Origin: Elysia marginata | Lineage: Eukaryota > Mollusca > Gastropoda > Plakobranchidae | Reading direction: 5' to 3' | DNA length: 24,913 nt | Assembly (NCBI GenBank): GCA_019649035.1 | Contig: BMAT01005152.1 | Span: 1 to 24,913, forward strand | Shown: positions 1 through 7,703 of the stretch, piece by piece | Layout: every line of letters begins with the position of its first letter | Position numbering within the stretch: the stretch's first letter is position 1 | Program-made: the position numbers and the translations under genes | The notes under the pieces: model-generated | Seen by the model: the letters and a program-made list of their open reading frames with translations, nothing else | Databases searched by the model: none | What the model was told of the DNA's origin: nothing

Positions 1-455
1 GGACGGCTTTCTGTTCGTCAGAAGGAACGGCGTTGGTGGAAAGTACACCACTAAAAGAACGGGCCGCCATGCCGTATTAGCCGGACGCGCACGAATTTCT
101 AAAACGACTCACCCAAAAAAAAAGCCAGGAAGCTTTATTCTCGATAGTCCGTAGTAAACGGAAGAACAGGCCGTGTCGTGCCTCACCGTCCGAGGAGTAT
201 GAAAGCACTCGGAGGCTTCTTATCTGGGTTTGCTGCCTCCGCGTATACTGTATTTTTTCATCCGCCAAAACTCTACGTTTATCAGGGCTCACGCGAATGG
301 TTTGTACTAGTCTCGTCGCGGGTGCATGATGCAAAGCGCAAAGAGAACGGCCATAGCCTGCCCGCTCAGGAAAAAACGCTCGCTGCGCCTTCATCATATA
401 ATTTTCTGCGCCGCGCCTTCGTCTGTCTCAACCTGCGTAGCGTAATAATAAACTC
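1..455. other. Left-edge region without a supported gene
   Basis: I see no convincing complete gene here. A plus-strand frame open from base 2 runs to a TAG at 152-154 and could be the basic, Lys/Gly-rich tail of a gene entering from the left, but the other two plus frames also close soon (at about 54 and 80), so this is only a possibility. A 106-codon minus-strand ORF (77-397) and a 126-codon plus-strand ORF (178-558, running into the capsid gene) have no recognisable motif. An A9 run at 115-123 is T9 on the minus strand and may be a distant 3' end signal for the capsid transcript. A GTATAC box lies at 243-248 and an AT-rich stretch, TAATAATAAA, at 443-452 just beyond the capsid stop. Confidence 0.4.
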
Positions 456-2402
456 TCAAGTACTATACCTCAAAACGGCTGAGCCATCCGTAATCAGCAG
501 AAAGTTTATTGCGACGGCGATGGCTAGAAGATCGGCAGGACTAGAAGCGTTCACATAGCTCGTGGTCCAATGAAGAAAGAATTCACGCGCACGCGACACG
601 TTGAGATGGCCGCTGGGTTGATAGCTTTTGGGGTAGAGCGCGAAGTTGACCATGAGGGCACCTTCGTCAGAAGGGGTGACAATCGCGGGGCCGCCATAGT
701 GGAAAGGGACGTAAGCGTTAAAGAACACGTCTGGAAAGGCGTCGTGGATATTAATGCCGTGAGCTGTCAGCGACATGGTGTCGACGGTTTTAAGATCTTT
801 TACCCAAGAGTTAGGTACAACCTTGCTAGCGCGAAAGGTTTCGCCGGGGGCATTTTTGCCTTCGGTGATGCCGGACTCGATTGTGTTGTAATCGCCGCAG
901 ATGAGGTCGTTCACCTTAGACATGCGATGCCAGTCTCGCCACTGTTGGGGGTTTTGGGAGCTAGTGTTCCAAGCGGGACGGAGGCCGACAAACATGTACT
1001 CGATTGGCCACTTAAGCGACGACAAGAGACGACAGTCATGCCCCACGGCGTTACTGCTCGTACGATGCTGGCGGTACACGCGAATCAGCGAAAAACCGAT
1101 ACGCTTAATGAAAATATCGTGGATCTCGGGGTTCACAAAGATGTTGTTTACGTAAAGCTCCATGCGGGAGAGAGTTATCTCAGAGAGGCTGCCAGGGGAA
1201 ATCCAAGGGCGGTACGATACCGTGCGATATAACGTTTCTTCAGAGGTCTTCTTGTCAGTAACTTGGCGGACGTACAGACCGGGGAATTCGAAAGCGAGCA
1301 GCTGCTGGGCTGCAAGGTCTATGGTGATGAAGCGCTGACCAAAAGGAATCGACACAGAGGCGATCGAAAGGCGCGCGTCGTCATTAAACCAAAAGCGGAG
1401 CTTGTTCCAAATTTCAAGCTGAGGCTGTTCGTACTTAGGCGTTTGGGGGCCGTCGACGGCCCATAAGCACTCGCGCACGACAGCCTGGTAGCCTGAAGTG
1501 CCTTGAGAAGAAGCTCCGCCTGGGTTTGTATGGTTAATCGCAGGAGTGCCGAGGCTGCAATCCCATGCGTTGTCCGGAAAGCCCTGAGTGACAAAAGTAT
1601 CCATAGACAAGCTCACAGGCGTAACAGAACGCTGGGGGACGGTCGGGACCCCTTCGGACAGAGTCGTGAACGGCTGAGAGCCGTCGTTGTGGCTATCAGC
1701 ACCGGCGCACAGTTTAGGGCCGCTAAAACCTTCGCGATACACCTCCTGGCCAACCAAGCGCTTGTAGCCGACAAGTTTATCGGCCCCAATCGTGAACTTA
1801 CGAAGCATGTTAATGGTGGAATCGGTGTACTCGTCCAGCGGGTTGCCGTTAACATCAAACTTGACACTCTGATATAGGCGCTCGCCGGGGTACTCGCAAT
1901 AACGGACAAGGTTGCGGAATTTTTCTCCCGTACCGCACTCGCGGCCAAACGCGTCGACGAGCGAGTATGTCGTATGCGGTAGCGCAGTGCTGTTATCCCA
2001 GTCGTGGTTGTTCCTCGGAAAGCCTGCTTGGCCGGCGGTGGGCACCGCTTGTAGTGATGAGTGAAAAGAAGACAGAGTCTGCCGGCCAACCATGTCGTGG
2101 AAGAAGTCTCCAAACTGAGGGATGCTGAACGTGATGCTGTTGCCCAGCGAAGGATTGCCGCTTTGCGGGCGGACTTTGTTGTACTCGTACCCAATGGCTG
2201 CGAAAGGCTTGAAGTGTGCGTTTACAAACAAAATATGCGTTCGCTCGAGATCAACGAGCGTGGGAGTACTGTCAGTTTTACCCGCGCGCTTGCGGGCGCT
2301 CGTGATGTCTTTAATGCGCTGGTTAATCAGCGAGGTGGCCATAATCATACGATCGGCTTTGCCGTCGTTGGCAATAAGCTTGAACACACCTCCGGCAGAC
2401 AT
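456..2402 (-). CDS. Major capsid protein, p72-like double jelly-roll
   Basis: This 648-residue protein forms the trimeric capsomers of the icosahedral shell. The start is the ATG at 2402; the protein opens with Met-Ser-Ala-Gly-Gly and then an LIANDGKADRMI stretch, which is the N-terminal signature of asfarvirus p72. Further recognisable stretches are NAHFKPFAAIGYEYNKVRP (about residues 61-79) and FGDFFHDMVGRQ (about 97-108). The length is almost that of ASFV p72 (646 residues). No signal peptide or membrane segment is seen, as expected for a protein folded in the cytosol. It is divergent from the gene at 2746, with about 340 bases of shared upstream sequence. No break or frameshift is visible. 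Capsid identity is nearly certain; the asfarvirus-like placement is strong but rests on recalled sequence. Confidence 0.96.
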   Translation of the reverse strand: MSAGGVFKLIANDGKADRMIMATSLINQRIKDITSARKRAGKTDSTPTLVDLERTHILFVNAHFKPFAAIGYEYNKVRPQSGNPSLGNSITFSIPQFGDFFHDMVGRQTLSSFHSSLQAVPTAGQAGFPRNNHDWDNSTALPHTTYSLVDAFGRECGTGEKFRNLVRYCEYPGERLYQSVKFDVNGNPLDEYTDSTINMLRKFTIGADKLVGYKRLVGQEVYREGFSGPKLCAGADSHNDGSQPFTTLSEGVPTVPQRSVTPVSLSMDTFVTQGFPDNAWDCSLGTPAINHTNPGGASSQGTSGYQAVVRECLWAVDGPQTPKYEQPQLEIWNKLRFWFNDDARLSIASVSIPFGQRFITIDLAAQQLLAFEFPGLYVRQVTDKKTSEETLYRTVSYRPWISPGSLSEITLSRMELYVNNIFVNPEIHDIFIKRIGFSLIRVYRQHRTSSNAVGHDCRLLSSLKWPIEYMFVGLRPAWNTSSQNPQQWRDWHRMSKVNDLICGDYNTIESGITEGKNAPGETFRASKVVPNSWVKDLKTVDTMSLTAHGINIHDAFPDVFFNAYVPFHYGGPAIVTPSDEGALMVNFALYPKSYQPSGHLNVSRAREFFLHWTTSYVNASSPADLLAIAVAINFLLITDGSAVLRYST

Positions 2403-2745
2403 TGTGTACGCGTTGCTAACAGGCTAACCGTAATAGAGGAGGTTGGACGGTCTTCCCGCGCAAGCCACACAAGGGCATATACCTATGGCCACAAACTTAG
2501 GCCTAGACTAAAAATAAAAAGGGTACGCCGCCCGAGCCAGAAAAGCGTCCCGCCGTGCCAAAATAAAACCTTTCCCCTCCCAGGGGTGGCTAGCTAGCCT
2601 CGTGTCGGCGTCTTAGCCCGCACTCCATTCATCATCTAAAGCTACTGCGTGCCGAAAATACGTGAACCTGCGGCCGCCGCGCGGGCAAGTATACAATATT
2701 CCAGAACGCCCGAAGAAACGTAGAAACACAATAATAATAGATAGA
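2403..2745. promoter_or_regulatory. Divergent intergenic region between the capsid gene and the 2746 gene
   Basis: These 343 bases hold the upstream regions of two divergent genes. AT-rich islands stand out from the GC-rich background: TAAAAATAAAAAG at about 2509-2521, AAAATAAAA at about 2560-2568, a GTATAC box at 2689-2694 followed by AATATT, and ATAATAATAG at 2731-2740 immediately before the ATG at 2746. A small hairpin CCCCT-ccc-AGGGG lies at 2574-2586, next to a perfect 12-base palindrome GGCTAGCTAGCC at 2588-2599. Which island serves which gene cannot be told from sequence alone. I found no supported small gene. Confidence 0.45.
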
Positions 2746-3240
2746 ATGTCGATCACCGCGGAACAGCTTAGCAGGGCAGGGTCGCAAGGGAAAGACCTCG
2801 ACGCCATCGTCCGCAACCAGCTGCAGATTATCGACGACCGCCTACAGCGAGCAGACCGGGTCTGGGGGCGCAACATAGTCTCGCACGAGCTTCCCACGGT
2901 TTTCTCTCTTCCGGGCCTTGAAAAGAAAGACGCCCAGCGGATCGTCTACACCGCCATCGTCCGGAGTCTACAAGATCGGGGCTTCGGCATACGCCTTCTT
3001 CTCAACGCCAACCGTACCATCCTTTTCCTCGAGTGGGTCACTAGCCTTAACAGCGAAGAAGTTAACGCCATGAACCACCTCATCCGCTCTGTCCGGATCG
3101 CCCCCGAAGATCTTGAAGGCTTCCTCTACCAAGACAACACAAACCCCTCCGAGAAGACACTCTGCCCCGCAAGTCCCGGCAGAACTCAAAAGCCGCCGCG
3201 CGAAGCAGCGGCACTGGACAATCCTTCTCACAAGAAGTAA
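2746..3240 (+). CDS. Small conserved NCLDV-type protein, B125R position
   Basis: This is a 164-residue soluble protein. The reading frame is open from 2662, but I take the ATG at 2746 (Met-Ser-Ile-Thr-Ala-Glu) because it follows an ATAATAATAG island and gives a compact, mostly helical N-terminus. The core, SHELPTVFSLPGLEKKDAQ followed by RSLQDRGFGIRLLL, has the look of the short 'LP...YxxIxxxLxxRGF' proteins found across large DNA viruses. I cannot give it a function. The C-terminal 40 residues are Pro/Arg/Lys-rich and probably disordered. It lies beside the capsid gene and converges on the membrane-protein gene at 3262 with 21 bases between the stops. In my recollection ASFV B125R has the same place and direction. 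Confidence 0.7.
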   Translation: MSITAEQLSRAGSQGKDLDAIVRNQLQIIDDRLQRADRVWGRNIVSHELPTVFSLPGLEKKDAQRIVYTAIVRSLQDRGFGIRLLLNANRTILFLEWVTSLNSEEVNAMNHLIRSVRIAPEDLEGFLYQDNTNPSEKTLCPASPGRTQKPPREAAALDNPSHKK

Positions 3241-3261
3241 GAGTGTAGCGTCTGTCTACGC

Positions 3262-3873
3262 TCAAGAAAGCGCGCCCGCTTTGCAAGCAAGCAATTTCTC
3301 GTAAAGCGCGCAACCGATCCGCTTTTCAGCGTTAGCAACCATGAGCCACATCGCCACGAGAAGCAAGAGAATGATGAGAAGGACGACCTTTACAACTTCA
3401 AGCGTGTCGCGGGGGGTGAGGCTTTTGGTCAAAGAGCGCTCTCCTTCTAAGAAACCAAAGCCATTATTATTAGATTGGCGGAGGTCGGGGGGGGGCCGCA
3501 CCCCCTCGAGAGCATGACAAGTATCCCGTCTTTGAAAAACCGCCGCGTCTTCGCCGAACCCTTCCTTGTTCGCGTATTGTCTTCTTCTGAGGCGGTGGGA
3601 CGTGGAACCAGCTCCGCGCTCAAGGGGGGCAAAACCGGGAGCACCAAGGCGGCCGTCGCTGTAAACCCCCGGCCTCTGTAAACTTTCAGAGTACGCGCTG
3701 TCGTCGTAAAGAGCTCTAGTGCTTTCGTCGTAACTTGTAAGCATGCTGCGCCGCTGTGCAGAACCAGGGGTGAGGGGACCGTCGAGAAGGTAAACCCCGC
3801 GGTCGTCGTCGCTGGTGCGGGGCGGCGTGAAAACGCCGCTCCACATTTTAGTATAGTCGAACTCGTCTGCCAT
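3262..3873 (-). CDS. Tail-anchored membrane protein, B117L position
   Basis: This is a 203-residue protein with one strong hydrophobic segment near the C-terminus, about residues 159-180 (VVKVVLLIILLLLVAMWLMV), followed by a short Cys-containing tail. The N-terminal 150 residues are polar, rich in Ser, Arg, Gly and Tyr, and likely disordered. I chose the ATG at 3873 (MADEFDYTKMW) over the in-frame ATG ten codons upstream because it sits in the context ACTAAAATGG and gives an acidic cytosolic N-terminus. By position and strand it corresponds to ASFV B117L, also a small single-pass membrane protein, but it is considerably longer. It may sit in the inner virion membrane; that is inference. Confidence 0.7.
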   Translation of the reverse strand: MADEFDYTKMWSGVFTPPRTSDDDRGVYLLDGPLTPGSAQRRSMLTSYDESTRALYDDSAYSESLQRPGVYSDGRLGAPGFAPLERGAGSTSHRLRRRQYANKEGFGEDAAVFQRRDTCHALEGVRPPPDLRQSNNNGFGFLEGERSLTKSLTPRDTLEVVKVVLLIILLLLVAMWLMVANAEKRIGCALYEKLLACKAGALS

Positions 3874-3990
3874 TTTAGTATGTTTGTTGTCTATTGGCAG
3901 CACTACTCGCGCCGCAAACGCGGCAACCGTGTGTATGCCTATTGCAACGAAACCCCCTGCGGCGACATTATTAAAAAGCGGCGCAGAAAC

Positions 3991-5415
3991 TTAAATATTG
4001 GAGACTGTGCTGATGGAATCGGGAGCATCGGCCCGGCGTATGGCCGAGTACGCCCCGCCGGCGTCAGAGACTTGGGGAAGTTGGCGCCCGCTGAAGTCGG
4101 CGTAAAGGCCTGGTGCGCCTCTCTGCTTGCGCTGCTGGCGGGGGTATAAGAAGAAAGAAGGGAGGAGTTCCATGATTATGCGGGTCGTAGGACCAATGTG
4201 GTACTTTTCGATGATATTCCCAACGACCTGGGAGGTTTCAAACCGCATGCGGTGGAGCTTGACGTTCACAGTGTTGTGGTACCCTGTATAATCGGGCTTC
4301 CACCCCACCACCGGGATCTCGCGCGTCCCGTCGAAGACGGTCTCGATCCCCTCGGCAAAGCCCAGAATGACTTCTTCGGCCAAAGACGAATAGCGGTTCC
4401 GGTCGTTTTTCAGCTTTAGGATCGTGAGAACGCTGTCGATTTCTTCGACAGGCGACGCCATCGTAGGAGCTCCCACCCCGGAACAATCAACGCCTTCTTC
4501 CTCGAGGGTCATCCGCAATTGGCCTATCTGCTCGAGCTTCGAAGCTTTTACGTCTTGGACGCGCTCGTGCTCAACCCCGAACGACGTTCGGGTCTCTTTC
4601 CGCATGTCGCCCATCACCGCATTGATGTGGCGGCGCCGCTCTTGCTCTTCGGTCAGGTTCCGCAGCCGGGGCCGAGCGCCCCCGGCTGCAACGGGAATGT
4701 CATAAACCCGGCGGCGGCGTTTGTCGCGACGGCGGGCCCCGCCGAGATCGATGCCTAGGTTTTTTTCAAGGTTCGAAATGGCGCTGACGCCGGAAGAGGA
4801 ATCTTTGCTGTCGGGCCCGTCTCCGCTTTCGTCTCCGGCGCTGGACCCCTCGCTACTAGACGTGTCAGAGCTGCCGACGTTCTTGTCGTCGCCGTCAGAC
4901 TCTTCGCCCTCTCCACTCTTAGAGCCAGTCTCGTCTGAAGAAGGGCCGCTGTCGGTACTCTCGTCTGCATCATCGCCTTCAGAGCCGCTTTCCAGATCGA
5001 GGCCGCCGATGAGGCTGTCGATCGCGTCGCCTCTGAGCGGGTTACGCGGAGACTGCGCAGGTGCGCAGGAGGTAGGGGTTGGCGCAGCGACGGAGTCAGC
5101 GTCTTCGGGGGCGTCGCTGTCGAGGAAGTCAATCCCCAGCTCGTCTGCAAGCTCGTTGAGCTCTTTTGTATACAACTGGACCGGGTCCGACACCTCCAAA
5201 GTTTTATTATTGTTGGGCGAGGCCCCTTCCCGCCCCATGATAGACTTCTCGGCTTTTTCGAGATCAACGTTCGGCCGGAGGTTTTGTATATTCATCAGAG
5301 ACGTGAGACCGGCCAGATTCGTGGCATCGAGACGGGGAGGGGCGTTTGGAGGCTTCGTATGCCTGGCGGCGGCCTTTGCGCGCGCGACAGACACTGTTTT
5401 GCTGCGGCTAGCCAT
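3991..5415 (-). CDS. Conserved NCLDV protein at the B407L position, acidic linker
   Basis: This is a 474-residue protein. The first 90 residues are basic, then polar. Residues of about 95-215 form a long Ser/Asp/Glu/Gly-rich low-complexity tract. A basic patch follows (ARRRDKRRRRVYD, about 225-237), and then a folded C-terminal domain of about 250-440. That domain contains WKPDYTGYHNTVNVKLHRM and IGPTTRIIMELLPSFFLYPR, which I recognise as a pattern conserved in many large DNA viruses (I associate it with DUF5767; from memory). Function is unknown. The start ATG at 5415 is the only good one and gives MASRSKTVSVARAKAAAR. A shadow ORF on the opposite strand (4721-5512) reflects the acidic codon run and is not a gene. 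Transcription is in line with the gene at 3262-3873, 117 bases apart. Confidence 0.72.
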   Translation of the reverse strand: MASRSKTVSVARAKAAARHTKPPNAPPRLDATNLAGLTSLMNIQNLRPNVDLEKAEKSIMGREGASPNNNKTLEVSDPVQLYTKELNELADELGIDFLDSDAPEDADSVAAPTPTSCAPAQSPRNPLRGDAIDSLIGGLDLESGSEGDDADESTDSGPSSDETGSKSGEGEESDGDDKNVGSSDTSSSEGSSAGDESGDGPDSKDSSSGVSAISNLEKNLGIDLGGARRRDKRRRRVYDIPVAAGGARPRLRNLTEEQERRRHINAVMGDMRKETRTSFGVEHERVQDVKASKLEQIGQLRMTLEEEGVDCSGVGAPTMASPVEEIDSVLTILKLKNDRNRYSSLAEEVILGFAEGIETVFDGTREIPVVGWKPDYTGYHNTVNVKLHRMRFETSQVVGNIIEKYHIGPTTRIIMELLPSFFLYPRQQRKQRGAPGLYADFSGRQLPQVSDAGGAYSAIRRADAPDSISTVSNI

Positions 5416-5589
5416 GACCCGCGGTTTTTTGTTTGCAAGTACACCCGCCGCGCCACTACAAAAGCGCGGTGTTTTATTTCTGTGTATGGATAGTCCCGCC
5501 CAAACAACTTAAGCATTTGCGCTCGTGTCGAACGTGTATTGTGTGCTCGCACCTCGTGTGTTCAGTTGATTACTTTCCGCTCAACATAG

Positions 5590-6399
5590 ATGTTGTCCAG
5601 CCGGGGTCCGACACCGTCGAAAAAGCTAGGTTCGGCCGGGGGGCAAGAAGGCGCGGCCGAAACCAAAAAAAACCGCGACCGCTGGTTCCTTAGTTTTGAC
5701 TGCGCCACGAAGTCTTTTGCTTTCGCCCTCCTCCGCATAAGAGAACCTGCACCCGACTTGTTTGCGAGAGCTGTGGCCGTAGCGGCCGCAGCCGCCGCGG
5801 GGGGCGCTTCGGCGCTGCAGCCCGCCATCCAAGCTCTCAATTCCGAGACCCGAGAAGGTCTCTACCTCGCGGCTGGAGCCGCTGTCGACCTTGTCCCCGA
5901 GAAGAAAAACAAAGAGATACCCACGGTCGAACGGGTTGGCGCCGCAGTGGAGTACCTCCGCGGGCCCGTCGCAAAAGCTCTCGAAGCCGCAGCGGCGGAT
6001 GGCTGTCCGGCTTGGGATTCCCCCGAGCTAAACGTTGTGGTCGAGTTCCAGATGGGGGCGAACGCCCCGGCTCGGGCTATCACCATTGTCCTCCTCACTC
6101 ATTTTGCTGGCGCTCACACCTTCTTGGTCGGCCCTGCCTATAAAAACAAGCTATGGTACCGGTCTCGGCCCGACCTTAAGCACTGCCACTTCATAGAGCG
6201 CTACAAGAGCCTGTACACTGCAAACAAAAACCATGCGAAAGCGCTGTACTTCGACCATATCGGTCCGCTTTTCGACCACAGAGTGGACGTCTTGCACAGC
6301 GTCCCTAGCCGGCTGCGCAAAGACTTTGCCGACTGCGTGCTGCAGGTTTTAGGCTTCCTCGCCTACGGCGATCTGGAAAAAGCTGCCAAAAACTTTTAG
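5590..6399 (+). CDS. RuvC-like Holliday junction resolvase (poxvirus A22 type)
   Basis: This is a 269-residue protein with an RNase H fold, predicted to cut four-way DNA junctions and resolve replicated genome concatemers. Visible catalytic positions are Asp37 in WFLSFDCATKSFAF, Glu152 in NVVVEFQMGANAPAR, and Asp245 and Asp248 in RKDFADCVLQVLGF, with Lys residues near 213-218 before the last motif. This order (D...E...K...DxxD) is that of the RuvC and A22 family. The first 30 residues are a polar extension. The gene has its own divergent upstream region (5416-5589) shared with the gene at 5415, and a T8 run 10 bases after the stop. ASFV has no RuvC-type resolvase at this place that I know of (it has an ERCC4-type nuclease elsewhere), so it looks inserted into the block. 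Confidence 0.85.
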   Translation: MLSSRGPTPSKKLGSAGGQEGAAETKKNRDRWFLSFDCATKSFAFALLRIREPAPDLFARAVAVAAAAAAGGASALQPAIQALNSETREGLYLAAGAAVDLVPEKKNKEIPTVERVGAAVEYLRGPVAKALEAAAADGCPAWDSPELNVVVEFQMGANAPARAITIVLLTHFAGAHTFLVGPAYKNKLWYRSRPDLKHCHFIERYKSLYTANKNHAKALYFDHIGPLFDHRVDVLHSVPSRLRKDFADCVLQVLGFLAYGDLEKAAKNF

Positions 6400-6409
6400 G
6401 GCGGTTCGG

Positions 6410-6417
6410 TTTTTTTT
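6410..6417 (+). terminator. T8 run after the resolvase gene
   Basis: A run of eight T residues starts 10 bases after the resolvase stop codon. Asfarvirus mRNAs are known to end at runs of seven or more T, so this is a plausible 3' end signal. It lies in the 28-base gap between convergent genes. Confidence 0.55.
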
Positions 6418-6427
6418 GGCGCGCCGT

Positions 6428-7531
6428 TCACAGACCGAAGCTGTCAAGAAGCGCATCAAGGTCTTCGTCCGAAAGCTTTTCTGCGGCCGCCCTAAAGCTT
6501 TTTGGCTTCTTCTTCTTTTTCTTCGGCTCGAACCTGCAAGTCTTTCCGTCGGAGGAGGGGCGGTCTTTGCGAACACTTTCAGACGCCCCGCACGCAGCCG
6601 TTTTCGCTGTGAGCGTCGTGGCCGTTTTCGCTGTGAGCGTCGTGGGCGTTTTCGCTGTGAGCGTCGTGGGCGTTTTCGCTGTGAGCGTCGTGAGCGTCGT
6701 GGGCGTTTTCGCTGTGATCGTCGTGGGCGTTTTCGCCGTGAGCGCCGTGAGCGCCGTGAGCGCCGTGGGCGTTTTCGCTGTGAGCGCCGTGGGCGTTTTG
6801 GGGCCGGGCGCCTGCCGTAGAACGCCCTTTGCGCCGTCGTCCAGACACACGGTCCAAACAGTAGCGCCGCCGGGTTCTGGACGCATGCGCTTTTCGGAGG
6901 CGGCGGGCCGGCGGTAGGCACGGAGGCCATGCTGGGGGTCGAGCTCGTGCATGCGTTCGGGGGCGACGGGACGGCGGTGGGCACGGGGGTCATACTGGGG
7001 GTCGATCTCGCGCAAGCGAGCCCAAAACGTTTCTTCGTCAAGATTTCCACCGAACCCTATTAGCTCTGTTTTCCGGGGGGCGGGCTCGATGTGGTGGACG
7101 CGGAGGCCTTTGAAATAATAGTAAACGAGGCAGAGGTTGTCCCGCATGCGCCAGTGTTTGGCGGCGAACGCTTGCGGAGGATACATGTCATCGATGTAAC
7201 GGGCAGCGCAGTTGAACGTGCAAAAGTTGCCTTCGACCCCGATCTCGACACGGTCGTCGCTTTTGGCGCGGACAGAGGTCGGGACGAAACAGGGGGGGGT
7301 GTCAAAGGTAAAAGCGCAAGACCAGCAGCGAAGGTTGGTAAAAAGCGGCCACTCCTTAACTGAAGAGAAGACGGCCGGGATTTTTTCAAAAGGGGGGGGT
7401 TTGGCGGCTTGGCCGCTGAGCTCGACCACTTCCAACACTTTTTCGTCAAAAACATCTTCAATGGGGACGAAATCTCTCAGCGTGACCCCCCCCAAGTGGA
7501 GGATGTTAGGACGGGCGGCGGGGGCTTCCAT
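6428..7531 (-). CDS. VLTF-2-like late transcription factor with repeat tail (B175L position)
   Basis: This is a 367-residue protein. The ATG at 7531 (MEAPAARPNIL) is preferred; the frame is open to about 7687 but offers only a GTG at 7642, which would add 37 residues. The zinc-binding core lies in the N-terminal half: LRCWSCAFTF (Cys69, Cys72) and NFCTFNCAARYIDDMYPP (Cys104, Cys108). This is the MYM/FCS-type finger of poxvirus VLTF-2 (A1) and ASFV B175L, which acts in late transcription. After about residue 175 the protein departs from the family. It first has a 21-residue duplicated segment, then a tract of Thr-Ala-Lys-Thr-Pro units encoded by a 24-bp repeat, then a Lys-rich patch and an acidic end (SDEDLDALLDSFGL). 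ASFV B175L is about half this length. It is divergent from the TBP-like gene. Confidence 0.8.
   Translation of the reverse strand: MEAPAARPNILHLGGVTLRDFVPIEDVFDEKVLEVVELSGQAAKPPPFEKIPAVFSSVKEWPLFTNLRCWSCAFTFDTPPCFVPTSVRAKSDDRVEIGVEGNFCTFNCAARYIDDMYPPQAFAAKHWRMRDNLCLVYYYFKGLRVHHIEPAPRKTELIGFGGNLDEETFWARLREIDPQYDPRAHRRPVAPERMHELDPQHGLRAYRRPAASEKRMRPEPGGATVWTVCLDDGAKGVLRQAPGPKTPTALTAKTPTALTALTALTAKTPTTITAKTPTTLTTLTAKTPTTLTAKTPTTLTAKTATTLTAKTAACGASESVRKDRPSSDGKTCRFEPKKKKKKPKSFRAAAEKLSDEDLDALLDSFGL
6600..6800. repeat. 24-bp tandem repeat inside the VLTF-2-like gene
   Basis: Units beginning GTTTTCGC (plus strand) start at 6600, 6624, 6648, 6672, 6705, 6729 and 6771, with a partial unit at 6795. 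The spacing is 24 except for 33 and 42, caused by one and two extra 9-base blocks (GTGAGCGTC or GTGAGCGCC). All spacings are multiples of three, so the frame is kept; the units code for eight-residue Thr/Ala/Lys/Pro blocks with Thr-Ala-Leu-type inserts. Confidence 0.95.
6904..7018. repeat. Two-copy direct repeat, 63-base period, inside the VLTF-2-like gene
   Basis: The stretches 6904-6955 and 6967-7018 are similar copies offset by 63 bases. They code for two related 21-residue segments containing Asp-Pro-Gln, Arg-Ala and Arg-Arg-Pro. The frame is kept. Confidence 0.8.
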
Positions 7532-7703
7532 CGCGCCCCCAAACAGAAGAGTCGCTTGTCGGCCGTCCGGAAGAGACACAGAGAACGTTTGGAAAAGATT
7601 CAAATTGCGGCCGCGGGCCGAGATCTTTTTAAAGACACTCACCGTACAGGCAGGCCTCCCAAAACTGAAGAAGAAAGCCCGCGGTATTTACAACAGCCAA
7701 ACA

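Noticed and set aside
77..558. Overlapping 106-codon minus and 126-codon plus ORFs at the left edge
   Set aside because: Neither has a recognisable feature; one runs into the capsid gene and they overlap each other on opposite strands.
4721..5512. 263-codon plus-strand ORF rich in Ser and Pro
   Set aside because: It is the mirror of the acidic Ser/Asp/Glu codon tract in the gene 3991-5415; that gene has a conserved domain and this frame has none.
6600..6800. CRISPR-like array
   Set aside because: The units are contiguous 24-mers with no unique spacers and lie in frame inside a coding region.
7532..7642. GTG-initiated extension of the VLTF-2-like protein
   Set aside because: GTG starts are not expected in eukaryotic viruses, and the ATG at 7531 gives a sound N-terminus; kept only as an alternative.
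7212..7703. N-terminal extension of the TBP-like frame to 7212
   Set aside because: It overlaps the zinc-finger core of the VLTF-2-like gene on the other strand and has no motif; the ATG at 7704 follows an AT-rich island.
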